From positions 62,001 through 126,000 of the forward strand of contig CAZGJN010000003.1 of assembly GCA_964526645.1 (NCBI GenBank): a stretch of DNA of 64,000 nucleotides. The letters run 5' to 3'. Numbering within the stretch: position 1 is the stretch's first letter; every line of letters starts with the position of its first letter. This document shows, one piece after another, positions 17,008-24,650 of the stretch. This DNA comes from JADJNW01 sp964526645. GTDB lineage: Bacteria > Bacteroidota > Bacteroidia > Chitinophagales > Saprospiraceae. The notes below the pieces were generated by a model. The model did not search any database. It was not told the DNA's origin and was given only the letters and a program-made list of their open reading frames with translations. The translations under genes were made by a program, and so were the position numbers.

Positions 17008-18672
17008 ATGCATCAACAAAATCAGAATAATCTTGCCCGACTGAATATTTGGCTACCCTTGCTTTTCGCAATTGTACTAGTAGCTGGGATGATGATCGGG
17101 ATGCGGCTCCAGTCCGAAACGCCCAGTGCGATGAAGGATGTGCAAGGCAACCACTCAGCGGATTATGCGACGTATGGCAAAATCGAAGAATTGCTGCGAT
17201 ACATCGAGGCAAAGTATGTAGATAATATAAACCGGGACAAGCTGATTGACGAGGCGATCAATAGTATTCTCAAACAATTAGACCCTCACTCCACTTACAT
17301 TAGTTCCGACCAACTGAAGGCTGTCAATGAGCAATTGGAAGGCAACTTTGAGGGGGTCGGTATAGAATTTATGATTTTGGATGACACAGTAGTGGTGGTA
17401 GCGCCTTTAGCGGGTGGTCCGGCAGAATCCGCTGGAGTACTAGCAGGTGACAAGATTGTGGCAGTAGAGGATTCTACCATCGCTGGAAATGGCATTACTT
17501 CAAGCAGGGTAATGGATTTATTGCGCGGTGAAAAGGGTTCGAAAGTAAACATCGGGGTGTTGCGAGGCAGCGAGCTAAAAGTTCGACGCTTTACGATTAC
17601 CCGGGATGAAATTCCGATGAACAGTGTGGACGTGGCTTATATGATCAATTCCCAAACAGGCTATATAAAGATCAATCGCTTTAGTGCTACAACCTATGAA
17701 GAATTCATGAAAAGCCTGGAAAAGCTGGTTGAAAAACAAGGTATGAAAGATTTAGTGATAGACCTCCGGCAAAACCCGGGTGGTTATTTACAACAAGCGA
17801 CCAACATCCTGAGCCAGCTGTTTCGCGATAAGGACAAATTATTGGTTTACACCGAAGGCAGGTCTGTCAGCAGGAGCGATTACGAATCATCGGGTAAGGC
17901 TTTTTTTGAGGTGCAAAATATTGTTGTACTCATTGACGAAGGCTCTGCTTCGGCGAGTGAAATCCTGGCGGGAGCTTTGCAGGATCACGATCGTGCCTAC
18001 ATCGTGGGGCGGCGCTCTTTTGGAAAAGGTTTGGTGCAAGAGCAATACAATTTGCGCGATGGATCAGCCCTCCGGCTCACGGTGGCGCGCTACTATACTC
18101 CTTCTGGCAGGTCTATTCAAAAACCGTATTCCGATTTAGAAAAGTACGAGGCGGATATGATGGAGCGGTATCATTCTGGTGAATTATCGAGTGAAAACCG
18201 AGTAGCGATTGCCGATACGACAAAATATTACACCACAGCTGGCAGAGTTGTGTTTGGTGGTGGCGGCATCACACCCGATGTTTTTGTGCCAATTGATACG
18301 GTACTTTTTAATGAATACTACATAGGGTTAAGGCAGCAAGTGCCCGAATTTGCCTATCGCTATTTGCAGGAGCATCGTACTCAGTTTGAATACAGTTCCA
18401 TCGAACGTTTCAAAAATCAATACCATGTGAGTGAAGCCCTAATCAATGAGTTGTTACAGTATGCAGCAAAAAATGGTGTGGCCAAAGATTTGACACAACT
18501 TGCGGTTGTAGAAAAAGATATTAAACTTTTTATCAAAGCGCAGTTTGCAAGGCTACTTTTCGATGAAGAAGGCTACTTTTCTGTTATTAATGATGATGAC
18601 CCAGAGGTACAGCGGGCATTGGAAATATTGAAGCATCCTATGCCATTCACTGCCTATCAAAAGAAAAAGTAA
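17008..18672 (+). CDS. S41 family C-terminal processing protease (CtpA-like)
   Basis: About 554 residues from ATG 17008. This start was chosen over an open frame reaching back to 16891 because it puts an N-terminal membrane anchor (NIWLPLLFAIVLVAGMMIGM) near the start and follows GGAAGG. Domains in order: N-terminal helical segment (about 45-85), PDZ (about 95-180; FEGVGIEFMI, AESAGVLAGDKIVAV) and the S41 core. The core carries GYLQQATNILSQL, the catalytic serine in GSASASEILAGAL, and the lysine in GRRSFGKGLVQEQ. It is expected in the periplasm, trimming or degrading envelope proteins. A C-terminal extension of about 100 residues follows the core, as in many Bacteroidota homologues. Confidence 0.93.
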   Translation: MHQQNQNNLARLNIWLPLLFAIVLVAGMMIGMRLQSETPSAMKDVQGNHSADYATYGKIEELLRYIEAKYVDNINRDKLIDEAINSILKQLDPHSTYISSDQLKAVNEQLEGNFEGVGIEFMILDDTVVVVAPLAGGPAESAGVLAGDKIVAVEDSTIAGNGITSSRVMDLLRGEKGSKVNIGVLRGSELKVRRFTITRDEIPMNSVDVAYMINSQTGYIKINRFSATTYEEFMKSLEKLVEKQGMKDLVIDLRQNPGGYLQQATNILSQLFRDKDKLLVYTEGRSVSRSDYESSGKAFFEVQNIVVLIDEGSASASEILAGALQDHDRAYIVGRRSFGKGLVQEQYNLRDGSALRLTVARYYTPSGRSIQKPYSDLEKYEADMMERYHSGELSSENRVAIADTTKYYTTAGRVVFGGGGITPDVFVPIDTVLFNEYYIGLRQQVPEFAYRYLQEHRTQFEYSSIERFKNQYHVSEALINELLQYAAKNGVAKDLTQLAVVEKDIKLFIKAQFARLLFDEEGYFSVINDDDPEVQRALEILKHPMPFTAYQKKK

Positions 18673-18696
18673 GTGTGGGATTTCTATCATTTCTAT

Positions 18697-19296
18697 TCAA
18701 TCCCGCAAAAAAATCAGCTCATCTCGGCGCGATAGCTTTACGACCACAGAGGGCTCGTTGAAGGTTTTTTCATTTTGGCGGTATTTCACCACAAAATCCA
18801 CACCCTCAATGATTTCGGAGCTGATCGCCCCAAAATTGACGGGAAAAGCTTTGTCTTCCACGCTGGCAAAAGTAGCGAGCAGCGGCTTGCCAAATTCGCT
18901 GATCAGGGTCTTGCCAAATTCGTCTTGAACGATCCGAACGGCAATGGTGCCATCTTGTGCGATGACGTTGGGCGGCAGATTGCGGGGGCGATCAAACACT
19001 ACCGTGAGCGGGCGCATGTGATAAAGGAGCAATGTTTCTATTTTTGGGTGTAGATGTACTACATATTCTTTTAGCATTTTAATGGAGTCAACCAAAATTT
19101 CAAAACTTTTAGCCGTTGCATTTTGCTTGAGCCGATATACCTTGTTGACTGCTTCGGCATCAGAGGCGTTGCACCCTATGCTCCAGATCGTATCAGTAGG
19201 GTAAAGTATGATGCCTCCTTTTTGTAATGCTGCCAAAGCTCCTTTGAGATCGTAGTCCTGCACCATACGGAACGTTTCGTTTGTATAGGTCGTCAT
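18697..19296 (-). CDS. tsaC: Threonylcarbamoyl-AMP synthase (Sua5/YciO/YrdC family)
   Basis: 199 residues. The YrdC fold is shown by GGIILYPTDTIWSIGCNAS, VNKVYRLKQNATAKSFEILV, PLTVVFDRPRNLPPN, GTIAVRIVQDEF and GKPLLATFAS. The family makes L-threonylcarbamoyladenylate from threonine, bicarbonate and ATP, the first step of the t6A37 tRNA modification. There is no C-terminal Sua5 domain, so it is the short type; a YciO-like paralogue without proven activity cannot be excluded. It converges with the protease gene, 24 bp apart. Several GTAAGTAA octamers lie just upstream of its start. Confidence 0.88.
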   Translation of the reverse strand: MTTYTNETFRMVQDYDLKGALAALQKGGIILYPTDTIWSIGCNASDAEAVNKVYRLKQNATAKSFEILVDSIKMLKEYVVHLHPKIETLLLYHMRPLTVVFDRPRNLPPNVIAQDGTIAVRIVQDEFGKTLISEFGKPLLATFASVEDKAFPVNFGAISSEIIEGVDFVVKYRQNEKTFNEPSVVVKLSRRDELIFLRD

Positions 19297-19321
19297 AAAT
19301 AAGCAAATAATTTAAAAGATC

Positions 19322-19427
19322 ACTTACATGGTAAGTAAAGGGGTCGTTTACAGTTGTAGCTGGCGTTTTTGTAAGTAATTGAAAATCAGAGAATGTTTTG
19401 TTTGGCATAAGCTACATTTTTACTTAC
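19322..19427. repeat. Reiterated GTAAGTAA octamers upstream of tsaC
   Basis: GTAAGTAA occurs at 19331-19338 and 19371-19378 on the plus strand and at 19420-19427 on the minus strand, with a partial inverted copy ACTTAC at 19322-19327. The cluster lies 26-131 bp upstream of the tsaC start, where a regulator could bind. The rest of the roughly 560-bp gap up to 19859 shows no ORF and no strong promoter. Confidence 0.4.
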
Positions 19428-19859
19428 AATTGTTTTGGCAAATAAGTTTTGAGCTCATTTCCTCGTATCCGCATTTTTTGATTACTGTCAGGAAAATTGC
19501 CAATCTATTGAATATTAGGCTTTGAAATTGCTTCGGATACAAAACAAAGACTATTTTTAGTGCAACTCACACATTGATCGTTGATTCAAACTCCGGAGGC
19601 TGCCTATGTACGGTGCCTTCGTTTCAAGGTCAAGAATCAATTAGTGGATAAACTAAATTTTTGTAATTGTATTGTTCTATCAATAGGTTAAAACATCACA
19701 ACGAAAGGGGCGCTAAGAATATTTTAGTACAAAAGCGTTTTTGTGTATAGGATTGTTTTTGAAAATAAAAGGCAGGGAATACAACTTTTTAGAAGAAAAT
19801 AGCACTATTATAGGGCTGCGACTATGTGAAAATTGTACACTCGAAATCAAACACACAAG

Positions 19860-22121
19860 ATGAATTGCAATGCTCTTTTGAAGAAAATCACGATGACACT
19901 GATTGGATTGACCATCCTGAGCAGCTTGCAGGCGAGGCACATCATAGGAGGGGTAATGACTTATGAATGCCTGGGTAATGACCGGTACAAATTTGTGATG
20001 AAAATGTATCGCGATTGTAATTGCAGCGACTGCGCTTTATTTGATTCGCCTGCTTCTATTGGTATCTATCGTTGTGAAAATCTTGCGGATTGCCAGGCGC
20101 AGGGGCAGCGTGATGTCTTTTTCAGGGTTGATGTGCCGATCAAAGAAATTAAATCCATTGAAGCACCAGACTACCCTTGTTTGATTCCTCCCAATGTTTG
20201 TGTAGAAGAAGGAACTTATGAGTTTACCCTGACGCTTCCTCGTTCTAATGAAAGCTACCACATTTCTTATCAGCGCTGCTGTAGAAACGTAACCATCAGC
20301 AATATCATTCAACCGGATCGTTTTGGGGCTACTTTTACAATAGAATTGACTCCCAAAGCCCAACAATTGTGCAATAATAGCCCTGTTTTTGATGACTTTC
20401 CACCAACGGTCATCTGCGCTGGCGCGCCCTTGGTCTTTGATCATTCTGCCACAGACAAAGACGGCGACCAACTGGTGTATGAATTTTGTGCCCCCTTGGA
20501 TGGAGGCGGACGCGATATGGATAACCCACTACTGGCTGGGGGCTGTACCTGGGTAGCGCCTACGCCAGCTTGTCCGCCGCCTTACAATAGTGTGATTTTC
20601 CGAGCGCCAGCTTATACATCGGTGGAGCCTATGAGTGGAAGCCCCGTTATCAGTATAGACCCCAACACAGGGGTGATTTCGGGTACGCCTACTATTTTGG
20701 GGCAGTTTGTGGTGGGAGTTTGTGTATCAGAATATCGGAACGGGGAGCTATTAAGCAGAGTTTTTAGGGATTTTCAGTTTAATGTAGCGAATTGCGACCC
20801 ACAGGTGGTGGCAAAGGTGCGTTCCGATGAGGTGATTGATGGCAGAGAATACCTGATCAATTCTTGTGGCGTAACGGATGTAAAAATTGAAAATGAAAGC
20901 TTTTTGCAACAATTCATAAAAACCTGGGAATGGCGCTTTGATATCAACGGTACCGAACAAAAGTTTGGCGAATGGAGCCCAACGGTGACTTTTCCCGGCG
21001 TGGGGCAGTATCTGGGGCAACTTTATATCAATCCGGGCACTGATTGCGGGGATACCGCTAAAATAAATGTCAATATTTTTCCGGCTATTGCCGCTGATTT
21101 TGAGTTTGAATACGATACTTGTGTGGCAGGACCCGTAGATTTTACGGACCTTTCGGTGTCGGGTAGTGGGCTTATTACAGCGTGGGACTGGAATTTTGGG
21201 GATAACAATAAATCAACAACTCAAAACCCCAGCCATGTCTATCGAGAGCCAGGTAATATTCCCGTTTCGCTTACCGTTACGGATATCAACAAATGTAAAG
21301 ACACTCGTACCCAAAATATTCCTTATTTTCCAGTACCGGCGCTGATTGTAATAGAACCCAGCGCCTTTAGCGGTTGCGTGCCGGCTGCTATTTTTTTTAA
21401 CAATTTATCTTTTCCTATTGATGAAACATACGATATACGCTGGGATTTTGGAGACGGCGGAACGAGTAAGGACATCAGCCCAACCCATCTTTTTCAATCG
21501 CCGGGTAATTTTACAGTTTCTGTGGATATAACCTCCCCCATCGGCTGCGAAACAGACAAAACATTTCCAAATCTGATCTCTATGCTGCCGGCACCGGAGG
21601 CTGGCTTTTCCTTTACCCCTGATGCCCCCAGCAATATCAATCCTACGGTTAGTTTTACCGACCTTTCGCAAGGGGCTATCGGATGGTTCTGGGATTTTGA
21701 CAATGGTGTCAGCTCTTCGTTGAGGAATCCAATTTATACTTTTCCTGATACGGGAATGTACCTTGTCAAACAGATTGTGACCCACCCCAGTGGATGCAAA
21801 GATACGCTCGCGCAGCTTATTGATATTGCTCCCGAAGTGCGGTTTTATTTGCCCAATGCTTTTACACCCAATGCTGATGCCCTGAATGATACGTACAAAG
21901 GCGTGGGCATCATGCAAGGTGCAATCAACTTTAAGCTCACGGTCTGGAACCGCTGGGGCGAAATGATATTTGAATCGGATGACCCCGACGAAGGCTGGAA
22001 CGGCAGAAAATTTAATACCGGCGCGGATGCGCCCGCCGGCGTTTATGTGGTGGTTGTCACTTTTACAGGACCACGAGGTGAGCCTTTTGAAATAAAAGGA
22101 TACGCAACCTTGATTCGGTAA
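19860..22121 (+). CDS. Secreted PKD-domain protein with T9SS type B (gliding-associated) C-terminal sorting domain
   Basis: About 753 residues from ATG 19860; the open frame extends to a TTG at 19833 but the signal peptide (LIGLTILSSLQARH) fits the ATG. The N-terminal module (HIIGGVMTYECLGNDRYKF, then CNCSDC and other cysteines) is typical of large surface proteins of this group. Three PKD-like repeats follow, seen as WDWNFGDNNKSTTQNPSHVY, IRWDFGDGGTSKDISPTHLF and GWFWDFDNGVSSSLRNPIYTF. The last 85 or so residues (FYLPNAFTPNADALNDTYKG, WNRWGEMIFES, GWNGRKFN, APAGVYVV) are the type B sorting signal. It is expected to be exported by the type IX system and displayed or released. Confidence 0.92.
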   Translation: MNCNALLKKITMTLIGLTILSSLQARHIIGGVMTYECLGNDRYKFVMKMYRDCNCSDCALFDSPASIGIYRCENLADCQAQGQRDVFFRVDVPIKEIKSIEAPDYPCLIPPNVCVEEGTYEFTLTLPRSNESYHISYQRCCRNVTISNIIQPDRFGATFTIELTPKAQQLCNNSPVFDDFPPTVICAGAPLVFDHSATDKDGDQLVYEFCAPLDGGGRDMDNPLLAGGCTWVAPTPACPPPYNSVIFRAPAYTSVEPMSGSPVISIDPNTGVISGTPTILGQFVVGVCVSEYRNGELLSRVFRDFQFNVANCDPQVVAKVRSDEVIDGREYLINSCGVTDVKIENESFLQQFIKTWEWRFDINGTEQKFGEWSPTVTFPGVGQYLGQLYINPGTDCGDTAKINVNIFPAIAADFEFEYDTCVAGPVDFTDLSVSGSGLITAWDWNFGDNNKSTTQNPSHVYREPGNIPVSLTVTDINKCKDTRTQNIPYFPVPALIVIEPSAFSGCVPAAIFFNNLSFPIDETYDIRWDFGDGGTSKDISPTHLFQSPGNFTVSVDITSPIGCETDKTFPNLISMLPAPEAGFSFTPDAPSNINPTVSFTDLSQGAIGWFWDFDNGVSSSLRNPIYTFPDTGMYLVKQIVTHPSGCKDTLAQLIDIAPEVRFYLPNAFTPNADALNDTYKGVGIMQGAINFKLTVWNRWGEMIFESDDPDEGWNGRKFNTGADAPAGVYVVVVTFTGPRGEPFEIKGYATLIR

Positions 22122-22143
22122 AGGGAAAATTCCTGAAAATACA

Positions 22144-22174
22144 TTTTGAAATATTCTAAAAAAGCGTACCTTTG
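22144..22174 (+). promoter_or_regulatory. Promoter of rplS
   Basis: TTTTG at 22144-22148, an 18-bp gap, and TACCTTTG at 22167-22174 match the phylum's primary promoter form. Transcription would start at about 22181 and include the hairpin leader at 22195-22243. Confidence 0.65.
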
Positions 22175-22194
22175 CAACCGCTAAATTTTAAGAC

Positions 22195-22243
22195 GTTAGG
22201 TTTTAAGTGCCTTGCCAATGGTGCGCACTTTCAAAACGCTAAC
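22195..22243 (+). ncRNA. Structured 5' leader of rplS, candidate L19 autoregulatory element
   Basis: A long interrupted stem lies between promoter and gene. GTTAG (22195-22199) pairs with CTAAC (22239-22243), GTTTT (22200-22204) with AAAAC (22233-22237), and AAGTGC (22205-22210) with GCACTT (22225-22230). There is a single-G bulge, a TC bulge and a 14-nt loop. Sixteen base pairs in a ribosomal-protein leader suggests feedback control by L19, as known for ribosomal leaders in other bacteria. The fold is seen in the sequence; the regulatory role is inferred. Confidence 0.6.
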
Positions 22244-22277
22244 CTCTCTTTACCCAATCAATTAAATTTTTCGAGCG

Positions 22278-22640
22278 ATGGACTTGATCAAATATGTACA
22301 TGAGCAGTTGACTCCCGCAAAGGAATATCCTGCTTTTCGTTCAGGGGATAATATAGTAGTGAACTATAAAATTATCGAAGGCGATAAAGAACGTATCCAG
22401 GCTTTCCGGGGCGATGTAATTCAGATCGCAGGCGAAGGTGCTACCAAGACTTTTACCGTCAGGAAAGTTTCCAATGGTGTAGGTGTAGAGCGTATTTTCC
22501 CTTTTGCTTCTCCTAATATCGTGGAAATTCAAGTGACAAAGCGCGGCAAGGTGCGCCGATCGAGGTTGTTTTATCTGCGGGACTTGGTAGGTAAAAAGGC
22601 GCGTATCAAGGAGCGTAAACTCCAGAAAGAAGGAAACTAA
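22278..22640 (+). CDS. rplS: 50S ribosomal protein L19
   Basis: 120 residues. The L19 core is evident: FRSGDNIVVNYKIIEGDKER, QAFRGDVIQIAGEG, TFTVRKVSNGVGVERIFPF, SPNIVEIQVTKRGKVRRSRL and YLRDLVGKKARIKER. L19 lies at the interface of the large and small subunits near the aminoacyl-tRNA site. Here it is a single-gene unit with its own promoter, structured leader and terminator; the usual rimM-trmD neighbours are absent. Confidence 0.98.
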   Translation: MDLIKYVHEQLTPAKEYPAFRSGDNIVVNYKIIEGDKERIQAFRGDVIQIAGEGATKTFTVRKVSNGVGVERIFPFASPNIVEIQVTKRGKVRRSRLFYLRDLVGKKARIKERKLQKEGN

Positions 22641-22658
22641 TAGTAAACGCATACATTT

Positions 22659-22710
22659 TAATCCGGACAACAGCTATCGGCGCTATTGCCCGGATTATTA
22701 TTTTTATTTT
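22659..22710 (+). terminator. Terminator of rplS
   Basis: TAATCCGG (22659-22666) pairs perfectly with CCGGATTA (22690-22697). An inner AGC/GCT pairing strengthens the stem, and a T-rich tract follows (22698-22710). Confidence 0.65.
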
Positions 22711-22926
22711 ACACCAAATTTGAAAATAAAATGGATGGTACTCTCATTTTTCAGCAATGGTTCAAGGCAATTGTTTTGCCTTTTGGCTTTTAAAAAACAT
22801 TACGGGATATCCATTCATGCTCAAAATCGTGCTTTGCTCGATAAAAATAGGTTTTTTGTCTAAGGTGAAATTGTCTTCAAAAACTTATCTTTATCCTTGT
22901 GCAGGAATTCCAATGACTAAAACCGC

Positions 22927-23484
22927 ATGTGGAAAGATAACTCGGATGATGTATTGATACGCCTTCGCGCTGGTGACAAGCTGGCGCTCAAAGTGCTATT
23001 CGATCAACAGTATCCCGCTGTTTGTGGCGCCATCCAACGCTTAATTTCAGATAAAAATACAGTAGAAGACCTGGCGCAGGAGGTGTTTGTCCGCTTTTGG
23101 GAAAAACGGGAGCAAATCCAAATCAATACCTCTGTGCATGCTTACCTCCGGCGGATGGCTATCAACGAGGCGCTTATGTACCTGCGCAAAAACAAAAATT
23201 TTATCGAAGAAGAACTCAGCCCTCAAATACCCTCGCAGGGCACAGGTAGTAGTACAGAAGAACAATACCTTCATTCCGAATTGGAACATGGTGTTCGGGC
23301 AGCTATTGACGAGCTGCCGCCCAAATGCCGCGCTGTTTTTCAGTTGAGCCGCTTCGAGGAAATGACTTACCAGGAAATTGCCGATCAGATGGGAATTTCT
23401 ATAAAAACGGTTGAAAATCAGATGGGCAAAGCCCTCAGGATACTTCGAGAGCGCTTGAAAGGATATTTAAACTTGCTATTGTAA
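22927..23484 (+). CDS. ECF-type RNA polymerase sigma factor (Bacteroidota FecI-like)
   Basis: 185 residues. Sigma region 2 is shown by DKLALKVLFDQQYPAV, VEDLAQEVFVRFWEKRE and AYLRRMAINEALMYLRKN; region 4 by LPPKCRAVFQLSRFEEMTY and IADQMGISIKTVENQMGKA. This is the family that in this phylum is normally partnered with a FecR anti-sigma protein and a TonB receptor carrying an STN domain. The FecR gene follows after 83 bp. No regulator of its own expression is visible; the 286-bp gap upstream contains the rplS terminator and no clear promoter box. Confidence 0.93.
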   Translation: MWKDNSDDVLIRLRAGDKLALKVLFDQQYPAVCGAIQRLISDKNTVEDLAQEVFVRFWEKREQIQINTSVHAYLRRMAINEALMYLRKNKNFIEEELSPQIPSQGTGSSTEEQYLHSELEHGVRAAIDELPPKCRAVFQLSRFEEMTYQEIADQMGISIKTVENQMGKALRILRERLKGYLNLLL

Positions 23485-23567
23485 ACAATCAGAAAGGAGG
23501 CTTATTTTTTCAAAAGGTCGGAAATGGATAGGGGGAATGGACTAAGTTTTGCATCACAACAAACGAA

Positions 23568-24620
23568 ATGGGAATGACCAAGATGGACGATGCCAAATAT
23601 ACGGATCTGATAGCCAAATACCTTTCGGGCAATATAGCGCCAGACGAAAAGGAAGCACTACTTGCCTGGATACAGGCGGAGGAGGCTAATCGGCTGTTTT
23701 TTGATGAGATGATCCAGTTGTGGAGTCTGTCTGCCAGCTATCCAATTACTGAAAATACAGATACGGCAGTAGCTTGGGCGAAGTTGGAGACGCGCTTGTT
23801 TGGCGGCGGTGCCACGATTCCTACAACCGATTTAGACCAGGGCAGGTCTGCCAAAATCGCCCGTTTGTCTATAAAAAGAATGGTATTAAGCGCAGCAGCT
23901 GTAATTTTGTTGGCGATTTCGGCGAGCGTCTGGTGGTGGGGTAATTCTATTTTTGGCGATCCAACAATCACTTATAAAACTTTTGCGCAAGAGCAGAAGG
24001 AGTTCCGCTTGCCAGACGGCAGTGCGGTTTGGTTGAATGAAAATAGCCAGCTACAATTTAATAAAAAATTTGAACAACGCATCGTTCAGCTGCAAGGAGA
24101 AGCCTTTTTTGATGTGGCACACCTGGATTCCAATTTTTTTAAAATACAAAGCGGTGATGCAGAAACGACAGTATTTGGCACCAGCTTTAATGTCAGGGCT
24201 TATCCCACTGAAGATCGAATTGAAGTGAGCGTGAAAACAGGTGTAGTAACGCTGAGCAAAACGCAGGATGCCAAAGCGAGCATCCTCTTGAAAGCTGGCG
24301 AATCAGGGATTCTTGATAAAAAAACGAAGGTACTGGCATTAGATAAAATTTCCAACCCGGATGCTTGGAAAACGAAGCGCCTGGAGTTTGGCGAAAATGC
24401 TACCCTGGGTGAAGTGATCGAAGCGTTGGAGCGCTATTTTGACATAAGGGTGGAAGCAGAACACCCCAGTATTTTGAATTGCCCATATACAGCCAATAAA
24501 ACCTATAAAAATCCTCAATTGACCGAGATGATCCAAATTTTCAAATTCGGCTTTAATTTGGAGCTGGAAAAAAAGGACAGCGTGTATGTCCTGCAAGGCC
24601 CTGGCTGCTCAAATGGCTGA
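23568..24620 (+). CDS. FecR family anti-sigma factor
   Basis: 350 residues. The cytoplasmic N-terminus (DAKYTDLIAKYLSGNIAPDE, then EALLAWIQAEEANRLFFDEM) is the sigma-binding part. One membrane span lies at about 105-123 (VLSAAAVILLAISASVWWWG). The periplasmic FecR domain (FRLPDGSAVWLNENSQLQF, FFDVAHLDSNFFKIQSGDAE, VFGTSFNVRAY) is followed by a C-terminal DUF4974-like region (LEFGENATLGEVIEALERYF). It should hold the upstream ECF factor inactive until a signal comes from an outer-membrane partner. ATGs at 23568, 23574 and 23583 are all possible starts. Confidence 0.93.
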   Translation: MGMTKMDDAKYTDLIAKYLSGNIAPDEKEALLAWIQAEEANRLFFDEMIQLWSLSASYPITENTDTAVAWAKLETRLFGGGATIPTTDLDQGRSAKIARLSIKRMVLSAAAVILLAISASVWWWGNSIFGDPTITYKTFAQEQKEFRLPDGSAVWLNENSQLQFNKKFEQRIVQLQGEAFFDVAHLDSNFFKIQSGDAETTVFGTSFNVRAYPTEDRIEVSVKTGVVTLSKTQDAKASILLKAGESGILDKKTKVLALDKISNPDAWKTKRLEFGENATLGEVIEALERYFDIRVEAEHPSILNCPYTANKTYKNPQLTEMIQIFKFGFNLELEKKDSVYVLQGPGCSNG

Positions 24621-24650
24621 TCACTATTGGCAAACAAAGAAGATTTTTGT

